A stretch of DNA of 36,356 nt from an uncultured Caryophanales bacterium (GCA_945929875.1 CAMEOO010000009.1:1-36356), one strand, 5' to 3'. Shown: positions 23,040 to 32,896, counted from the first letter of the stretch. Numbers and translations: made by a program. The notes: generated from the sequence alone by a model not told the origin.

Positions 23040-26000
23040 ATGACGCTGACAGAAAAAGTAAAAACGAATAAGTATTATCAGAAATTTATTAATTCTAAGT
23101 TCTATAGTTTACTTAAAAGATTTATTGAGCATAAGAATGTTAAATATGTACTTTTTCTTTACTTTGTAAGCTTTTGTCTTTTTGCCTACACTTTAATTAA
23201 TAATTATTTTGTAATTCCTTTAAGTGGAGATTTTTACCTTCAAGAAATTCCATTTTATTACAATGGATATGATGATTGGTGGAGTTATCTAAAAAGTGGA
23301 GAATTTGTCTTTTGGGATGAAAATACAAATATTGGTGTAAATAATATCGGCTCAAATAGTTTTTACTATTTGTTAAATATTTTCTTTTTACCAACTTTAT
23401 TAGTGCCAAGGTCATTAGTTCCTCAAATGCAAGCTTTCTTGATTATGACTAAGCTTGTTCTTGCGGGTTATTGCATGAAAAGACTATTAAATGATTGCTT
23501 TAATATCAGTGAGGATACTTCCAAACTAATTGGAGTTTGCTATGCTTTCTGTGGATGGAATTTATATTATTTATGGTTTAATCACTTTTTAGAAATTTCC
23601 GTTTTATTTCCTCTTGTTATTTATGGAGTAGAGCAAGTAATCCAAAAGAGAAAAGTATCTCCTTTAATTTTATCTTTAGTCTTATCAGCGGTAACGAACT
23701 ATTTCTTTTTTATCATGATTTGTTTTTGCACAGTTATTTATGCTGTGTTTAGATATTTTCAATCATTTCCAAAGTATGATAAAAAAGAAAAAAGAGATGT
23801 AATATTATTGGGTATTTCTTCTTATGTAGTTGGACTTATAATGTCTTTGGTGATTTTACTTCCTTGCTTCTATGTGGCGATGCAATCTTCTCGTGCAGGT
23901 TCTTCCTCGTATGTAGAAGCATTAACTAAATCTCTAGAATGCATAGTTTTAAGCATAAAACAAAAAGATTTTAGTAATTTTTTCAATAATTTAAATTCTT
24001 TAATTAAAAATATGCTTTACTTTAATGCGGGAAGCGGATATAGTACCGCGAATGTAAGTAATTTAGCAAGAGTTTATCTCTATCCTCTTGCAACTTTCTT
24101 CTATCCAACAGTTTCTTGTAACGACCATATAATCATTAACAATAACGGATATGATAACGCATTAAGTTCTTTATTTGTTTTTACTCCAGTGATGTTAATG
24201 CTTATTCCTTCGATATTTCAAAGTTTTAAAGAAAAAAAGATCTCTCATATAGTTGCTGTATGTGGAATTTTAATTTTGATCTTCACTCCTTTTGCTTACT
24301 ATTGTTTCTCTGGTTTTACTAATGTGTGCTATGGTAGATGGCAACTTTTCCCAGTTGTATGCCTATTGATTTATGCAGCGATTAATTTAGATAAAAGAAA
24401 AGAACTCAAGAAATGGTATTTTGATATTTCCGTTGTATTTTGTTTAGTTATGGAAATCCTTTGCCTTGTTTTAGCAATAAAATTACAAGGGACAAGCGGT
24501 GTCAATAATATGGATGTAGATGCCAAAAATGTCTGCTACGCTCAAATGGCGTATGTAGTTCTTCTTTACATATATATTAGGTGGAAGAAGAACTCTAAAG
24601 AATTTTTAAATAATCTAACTTGGGCTACCGCTATTGAAGCTTTAGTTTCATTTAATCTATTACTGGGATTTACCATAAATATTGGAAATGAAGACCTTTA
24701 TGTAGGTTTTTTTGGAACCCAGGATTATGAGAAGATTTATGGAGGAAAAGATAGCGTTGAATTAGAAACAAAACTCATTTCACAAATTAAAAAAGAAGAT
24801 GATTCTTTCTATCGAGTCTATAATACTTCAATGATGAGAGATAGTAACAATTTAGGAATGGTGGAAGGATATAATGGAATGGGAACTTTCCATTCAATCT
24901 ATAATTATGAGATTGACGATTTTGCTATGTGGACTCATTTTAAATATAACAATAGTTGGTCAATGGGCGCACATGAAAAGAAAGCCAACATGGATTCTTT
25001 CTTAAATGTGAAATATTATTTAACTAGCACTAGCGATACAAATATTCCTTTTGGTTATTCTAAACATCTAGAAGAAGGAGACAAAGTCGTTTATAAAAAT
25101 GAAGATTATGTACCTTTAGGATATAATTTTTCTTCTATTGTTAATGCTGATTATGTCAACGAAACTATGAATAGATGGAGTAGGAAAACTTCTTATAGCA
25201 ATTATACTTATACTGGTGCTGTTCCAAAGATAGAATCTTTATTAACTAGCGATGCAATTTTATATGAAGAAGATGTAGAAGAAATACTAGAAAAATATCC
25301 AGAGTTTAGTTCTTCTTATCACTCTTCTGTTAACTTTAGTTCTTACTTTAATGGTAAAGTTAATTTACGATTATTAAATAATAGCGAAATACAAATTGAA
25401 AGAGCTATTTGGAATGATGGTCCAGGCGGAGATGGAAAATTCGTAGGAAGAGAAGATCCGGTTAGTTATTCAAAAGAAGCAGCTACAGGATTAAAATGGA
25501 ATTCCTTAGTGACAATTTCTTTTAACGAACCAATTTGTAAATTTGCTAGTGAAACTAATAAAGCCTACGTTACTCTTGTAGCCAGAATGGGAGAAAACTT
25601 AGTTATTACTTTTAAAGATAATAATGGTGAACCAATTTGTTCAGATAGCCATATGAAAAATACTTTTAATCGAGATGGCGATACTAAGTTTGAAAGAGGA
25701 TTTTATGTTGATCGACCAGTTAAAACAATCGAAATATTAGTGAAAGATACTTTTAAGAGCAATGCTTTACTTTATAAACCAGATATCACTTATCAATATT
25801 ATGATAGCTATCATAATAACATGGAAAAGCTAAAAGAAACTCAATTTACTAATGTTGTTAGAAAGAATAATCTTTATCAATTTGATAGTTCTCTTTCAGA
25901 AAATATGATTTCGGTTTTATCAATTCCTTACGACATTGGATGGAGTTTAACTAGAATTAATGAAGATGGAACTAAAAACGATGTCAAAATCTATAAAGGG

Positions 26001-26195
26001 CAAGGTGGGTTTGTAAGCTTTGTTAATGAAAAGGGTAATTGCACGTACAAGCTTACTTATCATACTCCTTACTTAAGTTTAGGATTAGTTGGATTTATTT
26101 TCGGCTCAATGATTTTCGCTGGACTATATTATTCTCTTGAAGTCTTTAAAGAAGATAAGAAGTACTTAGATTCTTGCTTAAAATTTAACGACTAA
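23040..26195 (+). CDS. YfhO-family polytopic membrane protein
   Basis: A 1051-residue integral membrane protein. Hydrophobic helix 1 spans about 36-58 and is followed by the GT-C-like first loop with PLSGDFYLQEIPFYYNGYDD. At least ten more helices run to about 570. A large, probably extracytoplasmic domain (about 575-1010) follows, and a final helix lies near 1015-1035 before a short basic end. YfhO proteins are thought to transfer sugars to lipid-linked wall polymers. GGAAGAAAAA lies before ATG 23040. It is the last gene of the gdpP unit and its end overlaps the convergent ZIP gene by 4 bp, with no terminator visible. Confidence 0.85.
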   Translation: MTLTEKVKTNKYYQKFINSKFYSLLKRFIEHKNVKYVLFLYFVSFCLFAYTLINNYFVIPLSGDFYLQEIPFYYNGYDDWWSYLKSGEFVFWDENTNIGVNNIGSNSFYYLLNIFFLPTLLVPRSLVPQMQAFLIMTKLVLAGYCMKRLLNDCFNISEDTSKLIGVCYAFCGWNLYYLWFNHFLEISVLFPLVIYGVEQVIQKRKVSPLILSLVLSAVTNYFFFIMICFCTVIYAVFRYFQSFPKYDKKEKRDVILLGISSYVVGLIMSLVILLPCFYVAMQSSRAGSSSYVEALTKSLECIVLSIKQKDFSNFFNNLNSLIKNMLYFNAGSGYSTANVSNLARVYLYPLATFFYPTVSCNDHIIINNNGYDNALSSLFVFTPVMLMLIPSIFQSFKEKKISHIVAVCGILILIFTPFAYYCFSGFTNVCYGRWQLFPVVCLLIYAAINLDKRKELKKWYFDISVVFCLVMEILCLVLAIKLQGTSGVNNMDVDAKNVCYAQMAYVVLLYIYIRWKKNSKEFLNNLTWATAIEALVSFNLLLGFTINIGNEDLYVGFFGTQDYEKIYGGKDSVELETKLISQIKKEDDSFYRVYNTSMMRDSNNLGMVEGYNGMGTFHSIYNYEIDDFAMWTHFKYNNSWSMGAHEKKANMDSFLNVKYYLTSTSDTNIPFGYSKHLEEGDKVVYKNEDYVPLGYNFSSIVNADYVNETMNRWSRKTSYSNYTYTGAVPKIESLLTSDAILYEEDVEEILEKYPEFSSSYHSSVNFSSYFNGKVNLRLLNNSEIQIERAIWNDGPGGDGKFVGREDPVSYSKEAATGLKWNSLVTISFNEPICKFASETNKAYVTLVARMGENLVITFKDNNGEPICSDSHMKNTFNRDGDTKFERGFYVDRPVKTIEILVKDTFKSNALLYKPDITYQYYDSYHNNMEKLKETQFTNVVRKNNLYQFDSSLSENMISVLSIPYDIGWSLTRINEDGTKNDVKIYKGQGGFVSFVNEKGNCTYKLTYHTPYLSLGLVGFIFGSMIFAGLYYSLEVFKEDKKYLDSCLKFND

Positions 26196-26941
26196 ATCGT
26201 TTCAAGAATTATCATTAAACAAAAGCCAATGATAAAGGACCAAACCCCTAGAAGTGGGCGTCCTTTATTTTTTGAACTTGGTATCAATTCTTCAATGGTG
26301 ATATATATCATCGCTCCACCGGCAAAAGAGAGTAGCCAAGGAAGTAGATAAGTGACATCCCAAAATAAGAATAAGCATAAAAAGGCAAAGATAGGCTCAA
26401 CAATTCCAGATAATACTCCCATGATAAATGATTTTATTTTTGAATAACCATAATCGTATAAAGTTAAAGAAACCATAAGCCCTTCTGGAACATTTTGTAG
26501 AGCAATTCCTAAAGTCAAACTAATTGCACTTATTAGTAAAGAAGAATCATTATTTATTAAAGCTAGATAATAGCATAGACCTACCGCTAATCCTTCTGGA
26601 ATATTATGGGTGGTTACTGCGATAAAGAAGCGAAGTGAAGATTTATCTTCTTTGTTCCTATTTAAAAAGATATCTAATAAATAAAGAAATAAAGAGCCTA
26701 ATATTATACTAACGACAATTGGAATAAAGGATATTTTATAGAGAATTTTAGCTTGCTCTATCGAAGGGATAATTAAACCAAAGATCGATGCGGACATCAT
26801 AATCCCAGATGTGATTCCAAAAATAATATTGGAGAATAATTCATTTGGTTTTTTTCTCAATAAAAAAACCATACTTGCGCCAAAACTTGTCGCGACAAAT
26901 ATGGAAATAATCGATATTACAGCGTGAGATAGTATACTCAT
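26192..26941 (-). CDS. ZIP-family divalent metal transporter
   Basis: The 249 residues form about eight helices. The metal-binding helices carry HNIPEGLAVGL and NVPEGLMVS, the two signature motifs of ZIP zinc or iron importers such as ZupT; the first has the His, the second an Asn instead. A later EELIP motif is also conserved. GGGTGA lies before the start. It is the last gene of the dnaX-rsmI run, 40 bp after rsmI. A minus-strand AGTATAAA in that gap could be an extra -10, so it may have its own promoter too. The metal cannot be predicted. Confidence 0.9.
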   Translation of the reverse strand: MSILSHAVISIISIFVATSFGASMVFLLRKKPNELFSNIIFGITSGIMMSASIFGLIIPSIEQAKILYKISFIPIVVSIILGSLFLYLLDIFLNRNKEDKSSLRFFIAVTTHNIPEGLAVGLCYYLALINNDSSLLISAISLTLGIALQNVPEGLMVSLTLYDYGYSKIKSFIMGVLSGIVEPIFAFLCLFLFWDVTYLLPWLLSFAGGAMIYITIEELIPSSKNKGRPLLGVWSFIIGFCLMIILETI

Positions 26942-26981
26942 ATTTTCACCCAGTTTATACTATGAAGTATTCAGGCGCGCG

Positions 26982-27836
26982 CTACTTATTTTTTATGGAA
27001 TTAGCAAGTTGATAGACGTAGTTTTTCTTTAAAGAATAGTTTAAACTAACATTTTTAACTGCATCTTTAATAGAAGAACCGCTACTTATTTCATCTTCTA
27101 AAAGGGAAATTATATCTTCATCAGTTAATAGTTTTATTTCTTTATTGCCTTCAACTACCACGACCATTTCTCCTTTTATAGAAGAAAAATCAAAGTCTTT
27201 AAATTCATCTAAATCTCCACGAATATATTCTTCATGAATCTTTGTAAGTTCCCTAGCGATTGATACTTTTCTATTTCCTAAAACTTCGTTTAATAAAAGG
27301 ATTGTTTCTTCAATTCGATGAGGAGATTCATAGAAAATCATCGTCTCCTTCTTATTCTTTAACTCTTCGATTTCTTTTTTCTTTTCTTGGTATTTACTAC
27401 TTAGAAAGCCATGAAAATAGAAGTGAGAGGTATCTAGTCCAGAGCCAATAAGTGCAGGAATAAAAGCATTAGAGCCATTAATTACTGATACGGCAATATC
27501 ATTTTCGATGCAATGTTTAATTAGTATTGCTCCTGGATCAGATATTCCTGGATAACCCGCATCGCTAGTTAAGGCAATCTTCTTACCTTCTTTTAATAAA
27601 GAGATAATCTTTTGACTTTGCTCTTGTTCGTTATGTTCATGATAAGAGAGAAAGACCTTATTTTTAATGTTGAAGTTACTAAGTAGACTAGAGGTAGTTC
27701 TTGTATCTTCACTACAAATTAAATCAACTTCATTAAAGACTTCTATAGCTCGAGGAGATAGTTCTTTTAAATTGCCAATAGGAGTGGACACGACATAGAG
27801 AATAGAGTCTAAAAAATTTGTTTTGACTCGATTCAT
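26982..27836 (-). CDS. rsmI: 16S rRNA (cytidine-1402-2'-O)-methyltransferase
   Basis: A tetrapyrrole-methylase-fold SAM enzyme that methylates C1402 in the ribosomal P site. It is identified by LYVVSTPIGNLKELSPRAIE at the N-terminus, EDTRTTSSLL, ALTSDAGYPGISDPG and FYESPHRI. The 284 residues are normal. AAAGGAGA lies about nine bases before ATG 27836, within the end of ricT; the genes are 1 nt apart. Following ricT in a dnaX-recR-tmk-holB run agrees with the usual Bacillota order (yabC). Confidence 0.96.
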   Translation of the reverse strand: MNRVKTNFLDSILYVVSTPIGNLKELSPRAIEVFNEVDLICSEDTRTTSSLLSNFNIKNKVFLSYHEHNEQEQSQKIISLLKEGKKIALTSDAGYPGISDPGAILIKHCIENDIAVSVINGSNAFIPALIGSGLDTSHFYFHGFLSSKYQEKKKEIEELKNKKETMIFYESPHRIEETILLLNEVLGNRKVSIARELTKIHEEYIRGDLDEFKDFDFSSIKGEMVVVVEGNKEIKLLTDEDIISLLEDEISSGSSIKDAVKNVSLNYSLKKNYVYQLANSIKNK

Positions 27837-27837
27837 T

Positions 27838-28686
27838 CTAATTGTCTCCTTTATTTGAAGAAAGAGGAGTGTCTTTAGGTAGAATGTTATCTTTTATTTC
27901 TTCATAGTTTACATTAACTACTTCATCGCGATTTTCTAATCGGATCACTTGAGTAATGACATTCATTGAAGTAATTTTATAGACTTGATCTTTATATTTT
28001 ACTTTTGAACCAATACGAGGTAATGAATTTTGAAGGTCGCTATAGGTATCATTTTCATATTTTAAACAACACATTAATTTTCCACATTGGCCACTTAATT
28101 TTGGAATGTTTAAAGCAAGCATTTGGTTTTTAGCCATCGTGATGGAAATCCCATCAAATTCGTTTAAAAAAGTGGTGCAACATAGTTTTAATCCACAGAC
28201 GCCAATTCCTCCAATTAATTTAGCTTTGTCTCTAGAACCAACTTGTCTTAGTTCGATACGACAATGAAATTCTAGGGCGAGTTCTTTTAATAGATCTCTA
28301 AAGTCTACGCGGTTTTCTGATAGGTAGTAGATGATTACTTTTGATAAATCAAACATAAATTCACTAGCGATTACTTTCATTTCTAGATTTTGCTTATCCG
28401 CGCATTTTTGACATACTCTTATCGCTTCTTCAGCTTTTTTTAAGTTGATTTCATGAATTTTTAAATCGTCAGAATCTCCTTTTCTTAAAATTGGAGGATA
28501 CTCTTCTAAATTCTTACTTTCTTTAATGATTGATTTATCAAAAATCTTACCGATTTCTATTCCTCTTGTAGTTTCACAAATAACGATGTCATCTTTTTTT
28601 AAAGAGTCGTCATTTGAGACAAAATAAAGAGTCTTACCCATGGTAAGTAAGGTGACAGGGAATAATCTAATTTTATTGTTTTCCAT
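27838..28686 (-). CDS. ricT: PSP1-domain protein RicT (YaaT)
   Basis: A 282-residue cytoplasmic protein with the PSP1 domain at about 55-145 and two cysteine clusters, GVCGLKLCC and QCGKLMCCLKYE, that in the Bacillus Y-complex help bind iron-sulfur clusters. RicT with RicA and RicF promotes RNase Y-dependent mRNA processing. No ricA or ricF is in this window. Its start lies inside holB (14-nt overlap) with GGAGGAAATGTAA as ribosome binding site. The gene is kept in this position in Bacillota with no sporulation genes nearby, which supports an RNA role. Confidence 0.93.
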   Translation of the reverse strand: MENNKIRLFPVTLLTMGKTLYFVSNDDSLKKDDIVICETTRGIEIGKIFDKSIIKESKNLEEYPPILRKGDSDDLKIHEINLKKAEEAIRVCQKCADKQNLEMKVIASEFMFDLSKVIIYYLSENRVDFRDLLKELALEFHCRIELRQVGSRDKAKLIGGIGVCGLKLCCTTFLNEFDGISITMAKNQMLALNIPKLSGQCGKLMCCLKYENDTYSDLQNSLPRIGSKVKYKDQVYKITSMNVITQVIRLENRDEVVNVNYEEIKDNILPKDTPLSSNKGDN

Positions 28687-29671
28687 TTACATTTCCTCCG
28701 TTGATGATAAAGATAAATAGATGTTCAAGTATTAATCCAAGAGAGACGTTAGATTCAATTTTTCCTCTTGAAAGCAAGATCTCTAAATATATTTTATCAA
28801 TATTTTTTAAAGATTTAGATAAATTTGTTAAAGTTTTTCTATACATTTCTATAACGATATCTTGGTCTAAAGTGATGCTAAGTATATCTTTAAATGCCAT
28901 GGCAAGAAGATCTAAATACATTCTTAGCGACTCTTTGGTTTTGATTCTTCCAACTAGTTCATTTTGACAATAGAATAATCCTTTTAATGGTGATTCTTCT
29001 AAGGCATCTAGAGTGTCGAATAAACATTCTTTCATGTTTTTATAGGTATCATCATCTACGTTATTCATTATCGCTTCCACATTAGTGTACATGCTAGAAA
29101 GAATTTGACAATCATCGATGGAAAGACCTAGGCGAAGCACTTCATCTATAACCATTTTTCTATCGATAGGAAGGAGCTTTAGAATCTGACATCTTGATAA
29201 AATAGTAGGAAGAAGTTTTGATTCGTTTCTAGTGGTAATGAAACAATAGACGTTATCGTGAGGTTCCTCTAGAGTTTTTAATAAGGCATTTAGAGTTTCT
29301 TTGTTAGAATTTTCAAGACAATTTATAACGTAAATCTTCTTTCCTTTTTTCTCCATACACGTCGAAGAGATAAATTCTTGAAGAAGTTCGATATCACTTA
29401 CTTTTAATGTTTGCTTATTCCCATCTAAAAGTAAGAAATCCGCATAATTTCCTTCATCAAAGCGAATGCAGTCAAGACAAGAAGAGCAAGCTAGAAGTTC
29501 ACTTTCTTCACAGACTAAAGATTTACTAAGGAAAAGAGCCGTCTCTAAAATTGGCGCGCCATCTTCTCCTTTAATTAAATAAACTTGAGCGAGTTTATTA
29601 TTTTTTTTCGCGTTTATAAAAGTGTTATATACAAATGGCTGATTTTCCTCTAAATACTTTTTAAAATCCAT
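28673..29671 (-). CDS. holB: DNA polymerase III delta' subunit
   Basis: A clamp-loader subunit. The 332 residues have the AAA+ fold with degenerate ATP site (GEDGAP in place of a P-loop), four cysteines for zinc (VCEES, ACSSCLDC), LNALLKTLEEP and the SRC motif (ILSRCQIL) that supplies an arginine finger to the neighbour subunit. This matches delta' rather than DnaX. AGGAAGGT before ATG 29671 comes from the tmk end (2-nt gap). The C-terminal collar domain is weakly conserved, as is usual. Confidence 0.92.
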   Translation of the reverse strand: MDFKKYLEENQPFVYNTFINAKKNNKLAQVYLIKGEDGAPILETALFLSKSLVCEESELLACSSCLDCIRFDEGNYADFLLLDGNKQTLKVSDIELLQEFISSTCMEKKGKKIYVINCLENSNKETLNALLKTLEEPHDNVYCFITTRNESKLLPTILSRCQILKLLPIDRKMVIDEVLRLGLSIDDCQILSSMYTNVEAIMNNVDDDTYKNMKECLFDTLDALEESPLKGLFYCQNELVGRIKTKESLRMYLDLLAMAFKDILSITLDQDIVIEMYRKTLTNLSKSLKNIDKIYLEILLSRGKIESNVSLGLILEHLFIFIINGGNVNGKQ

Positions 29672-29673
29672 TT

Positions 29674-30300
29674 TTACCTTCCTAGTTTTTTTATAATCTC
29701 TTCAAATACTTTACTAGACACTTCCTCTAGAGGTTTAGAAGCATCTAAAACGATGTATCTATCAGGAAATTTTTTACTTAATAATAGATATCCTTCTCTA
29801 ACTTTTTGATGGAAAGAAAGTTTTTCTTCATCTAAACGATTAACTTCTCGGTCTTTATTTTTATTAATGCGTTCAAGTCCAATTTTTGGATCGATATCAA
29901 AAAGAAATGTGATATCTGGGAAAGTTCCTTCGGTTGCATAATTATTGACATTTAAAATCTCTTGAATTCCTAAGCCTCTTGCATATCCTTGATAAGCTAA
30001 AGAAGAATCTAGATAACGGTCGCAAAAGACGATTTTTCCTTGTTTTAAACTAGGCCAAATCTTTTCCACTAGATGCTGCCTTCTACTTGCGGCATAAAGA
30101 AGAGCTTCCGTTCTTGGATCCATCATCGTGTTCTTTTTATCTAAGATGACTTCTCGAATTTGCTCGCTTATTAAAGTTCCTCCAGGTTCTCTTGTCATTT
30201 CTATCTGATAACCTAAAGATTCTAAACGATCTTTAACAATTTTAATCGCAGAAGTCTTTCCACTTCCTTCAGGTCCTTCTAAAGTAATAAATAAAGACAT
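29674..30300 (-). CDS. tmk: Thymidylate kinase
   Basis: Phosphorylates dTMP to dTDP with ATP. The 208 residues begin LFITLEGPEGSGKT, with the P-loop at 9-16, then the DRX-like TREPGGT, CDRYLDSSLAYQG and the LID region around NKNKDREVNRLD. Length is normal. AAAGGATTAGCT precedes the start, formed by the end of recR (2-nt gap). It lies in the conserved recR-tmk-holB order and supplies dTTP synthesis next to replication genes. Confidence 0.97.
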   Translation of the reverse strand: MSLFITLEGPEGSGKTSAIKIVKDRLESLGYQIEMTREPGGTLISEQIREVILDKKNTMMDPRTEALLYAASRRQHLVEKIWPSLKQGKIVFCDRYLDSSLAYQGYARGLGIQEILNVNNYATEGTFPDITFLFDIDPKIGLERINKNKDREVNRLDEEKLSFHQKVREGYLLLSKKFPDRYIVLDASKPLEEVSSKVFEEIIKKLGR

Positions 30301-30302
30301 AG

Positions 30303-30905
30303 CTAATCCTTTCTAATGATGGATCTTCCTTCTAAAGCTTTAGTTAAGGTTAATTCATCAGCGTAATCTAATTGACCTCCCATTGGTAAACCATAGGCAA
30401 GTCGAGAAATAGTAACAGGGTAATTTTCTAATAATTTAGAAACATATAAAGCGGTTGTTTCTCCTTCTAAAGTTGGATTTGTGGCTAGGATTACTTCCTT
30501 AATTCCTCCTTTTTCTATTCTTTTAATTAAAGAAGGAATGTTGATATCATTAACTCCTACTCCTTTAGAAGGATTGATTGAACCATTTAAAATATGATAT
30601 AGACCGTGATAACTTTTGAGCTTTTCAAACGCTAGAGCGTCTTTAAAATAACTGACTACGACGATAGTGTCTTCATCTCTTTTATCGTCGTTACAAAAAG
30701 GACAAACACCTTTTTCCATATAAGAAGAACAGATGGGGCAAAGAGAAATATCGTCGATACTTTTAAAAGCGAGAATCATTTCTTCTCTAGTCTCTTTTTT
30801 CATATCGAGGATTTGATAGGCCATTCTTTCTGCCGATTTAATTCCTACCCCAGGTAGTTTTCTTAAACTATTAATTAATTTTTCTATCGTTTCAAATTGT
30901 TCCAT
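30303..30905 (-). CDS. recR: Recombination mediator RecR
   Basis: A toroidal DNA-binding protein that with RecO loads RecA at gaps. The 200 residues have the helix-hairpin-helix LRKLPGVGIKSAERMA (about 13-28), the four-cysteine zinc finger (CPICSSYMEKGVCPFC), a TOPRIM domain (VVVSYFKDALAFEK onward) and the Walker-B-like C-terminal region. The ATG at 30905 has no clear Shine-Dalgarno sequence; it lies 3 nt after the ebfC stop and probably depends on coupled translation. Confidence 0.97.
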   Translation of the reverse strand: MEQFETIEKLINSLRKLPGVGIKSAERMAYQILDMKKETREEMILAFKSIDDISLCPICSSYMEKGVCPFCNDDKRDEDTIVVVSYFKDALAFEKLKSYHGLYHILNGSINPSKGVGVNDINIPSLIKRIEKGGIKEVILATNPTLEGETTALYVSKLLENYPVTISRLAYGLPMGGQLDYADELTLTKALEGRSIIRKD

Positions 30906-30908
30906 ATT

Positions 30909-31211
30909 TTAAAAAGGCATCTTCATTCCACTTGTTAATTTAGCTTGGAGCTTTTCATTTTCTTTATCGATAGCTTCTAAAGCTTCATTTAGAGCGATTT
31001 TGATCATGTCCTCAAGCATTTCTTTATCTTCAGGATCGATGGCATCTTTATCGATAGTAATTTTTTCAACTTTTCTATTGCCATAGATTGAAAGGTGAAT
31101 AGCTCCTCCACTAGAATCAAATTCAAATAATTTTTCATCTAATTCTTTTTGAGCTTTTGCTAAGTCTCTTTGCATTTTTTGAGCTTGTTGCATCAACGCG
31201 TTGATATTCAT
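30909..31211 (-). CDS. ebfC: YbaB/EbfC nucleoid-associated protein
   Basis: A 100-residue homodimeric DNA-binding protein. MNINALMQQAQKMQRDLAKAQ is the usual N-terminal helix, then the beta hairpin with IHLSIYGNRKVEKITID and the C-terminal helix with ALEAIDKENEKLQAKLTSG. It is kept between dnaX and recR in most bacteria. AAAGGAG lies about 9 nt upstream of the ATG. No anomaly. Confidence 0.95.
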   Translation of the reverse strand: MNINALMQQAQKMQRDLAKAQKELDEKLFEFDSSGGAIHLSIYGNRKVEKITIDKDAIDPEDKEMLEDMIKIALNEALEAIDKENEKLQAKLTSGMKMPF

Positions 31212-31226
31212 ATAGTATTTTCTCCT

Positions 31227-32849
31227 TTATAATTGAATGTTTGTTGGATAAGGGGCAGGCAACTTATTTGCTTGCCTTAGGTTTTGAAATTTTTGGACTC
31301 GATCTAAACTTTCTTGATAAGTTAGAGCAAGCACTACATAAGATTTTCCACATATTTTTTGAATTAATTCTGAAAAGCCTTTTTGATTGGCTTTGATTTT
31401 CACTTTATTAGCAATGTGAGCAAAATTAGTGTCTAGAACTAGTATATTTTGGCTGACGATTCTTGGTGAACATTTAGAAAGGACATTCGCGTATTTTCCG
31501 ATTTCTTCATTTTGAATATAATCTTCTAATTTATTCCAATTTTCAATGATTTTATTCTTTTGAATCTTATCTCCTTGAAGCATTAAATTAATTGTATCTT
31601 CTTCGCTTAATGAATATGATTCTCCTACTTCTACAAAAGGAGGAACATTAAATTTTTCACTTGGATTATTAACTATTTTTTTAACTTCCGCTTTTGTTTC
31701 TTCCTTTTTAATTTCTATTTTTTCTTCAGGCTGAACTTCTTTAACTTGAGTTACTTTAACTTCAACCTTATCTTCTTCTGAGCATAGAGAAGATACTTTT
31801 AGAAGAGAAATTTCAAGAAGGGATTTAATGTTAGAAACAAATCTAAATTGAGAGTATGTGTCTACGAAAATATCGATGATTTGAGATAACTTATCTTTAG
31901 AAATTTTAATGGAAGAAACTTGTTCCCCATTTAGTATTTTTAATATAGAAGTATTTTTTGTGACTTTATATATCAATAGATCTTTTAATATTTCAATGAT
32001 ATCGCTAGTGAGCCTTTTGATGTCGATTCCTTGCTTGACGTAATCATCTAGTTTTTTGCTGCAACTTAAGACATCTCCACTTATTACTAATTTTAATAAA
32101 GTCAATTTTTCTTCGACAGTGGATAAACCATATAGTTCTTGGATAGCTTTTACATTAAGGGAACTACCAGAATAGGCGATTGCTTGATCAAGTAGCGATA
32201 ATGAATCTCTAACACCACCATCAGAAAGAGAAACAATTAGTTTTAAGGCTTCTTGATTATAGATTATCTTTTCTTTGTCACAAACTCTAATTAAATTGTC
32301 TAATAAATCCTTATCGCTAACCTTTGTAAAGTCGTATCGTTGAACTCTAGAAAGAATGGTAGGCATTAGTTTATATGGTTCAGTGGTGGCTAAAATAAAC
32401 ACTACATTTGAAGGAGGTTCCTCTAAAGTTTTTAATAAGGCATTAAATGCTTCGGAAGTCATCATATGAACTTCATCGATAATGTATACTTTATATTTTC
32501 CTTTAATAGGCGCGTATTTTACTTTGTTGATTAAATCTCTTATATCGTCGATACCACGATTGCTCGCCGCATCGATTTCAATGACGTCTGGATGAGTTCC
32601 TTCGCTGATTGCCTTACAGTTTTCACACATATTACATTGATGACCAAAGCCATTTTCACAATTTAAAGCTTTAGCGAATAATCTAGCCATCGTGGTTTTT
32701 CCAGTTCCTCTTGGGCCACAGAAAAGATAAGCGTGAGCTATTTTATTTTCTTTAATTGCATTAGTTAAGGTTCTAACGATATGTTGTTGCCCATAGACTT
32801 CATTAAAAGTGCTAGGACGATATGTTCTATATAAAGCTTTGTAAGACAT
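31227..32849 (-). CDS. dnaX: DNA polymerase III subunits gamma/tau
   Basis: The clamp-loader ATPase. The 540 residues start YKALYRTYRPSTFNEVYGQQ. Walker A is GPRGTGKT (45-52), the zinc site is NCENGFGHQCNMCENC, Walker B is YIIDEVHM, and sensor 1 and the arginine finger lie in FILATTEPYKLMPTILSRV, where SRC reads SRV. Domain III follows, then a charged Glu/Lys linker (about 365-395) and a tau-like C-terminal domain. I see no need for a frameshift site. GGTGAT precedes the ATG and a promoter lies at 32868-32895. It heads the dnaX-ebfC-recR-tmk-holB-ricT-rsmI run. Confidence 0.97.
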   Translation of the reverse strand: MSYKALYRTYRPSTFNEVYGQQHIVRTLTNAIKENKIAHAYLFCGPRGTGKTTMARLFAKALNCENGFGHQCNMCENCKAISEGTHPDVIEIDAASNRGIDDIRDLINKVKYAPIKGKYKVYIIDEVHMMTSEAFNALLKTLEEPPSNVVFILATTEPYKLMPTILSRVQRYDFTKVSDKDLLDNLIRVCDKEKIIYNQEALKLIVSLSDGGVRDSLSLLDQAIAYSGSSLNVKAIQELYGLSTVEEKLTLLKLVISGDVLSCSKKLDDYVKQGIDIKRLTSDIIEILKDLLIYKVTKNTSILKILNGEQVSSIKISKDKLSQIIDIFVDTYSQFRFVSNIKSLLEISLLKVSSLCSEEDKVEVKVTQVKEVQPEEKIEIKKEETKAEVKKIVNNPSEKFNVPPFVEVGESYSLSEEDTINLMLQGDKIQKNKIIENWNKLEDYIQNEEIGKYANVLSKCSPRIVSQNILVLDTNFAHIANKVKIKANQKGFSELIQKICGKSYVVLALTYQESLDRVQKFQNLRQANKLPAPYPTNIQL

Positions 32850-32867
32850 TTTTTAATCACCGTTAAC

Positions 32868-32896
32868 ATTATACACTTAAAAAGTGTATTTTGAAA
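32868..32896 (-). promoter_or_regulatory. dnaX promoter with overlapping inverted repeat
   Basis: On the minus strand, TATAAT (32868-32873) with a poor -35 (TTCAAA) 17 nt upstream. The spacer and -10 contain TACACTT and AAGTGTA around three bases (32872-32888), a 7-bp perfect inverted repeat that may be an operator. Confidence 0.55.
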
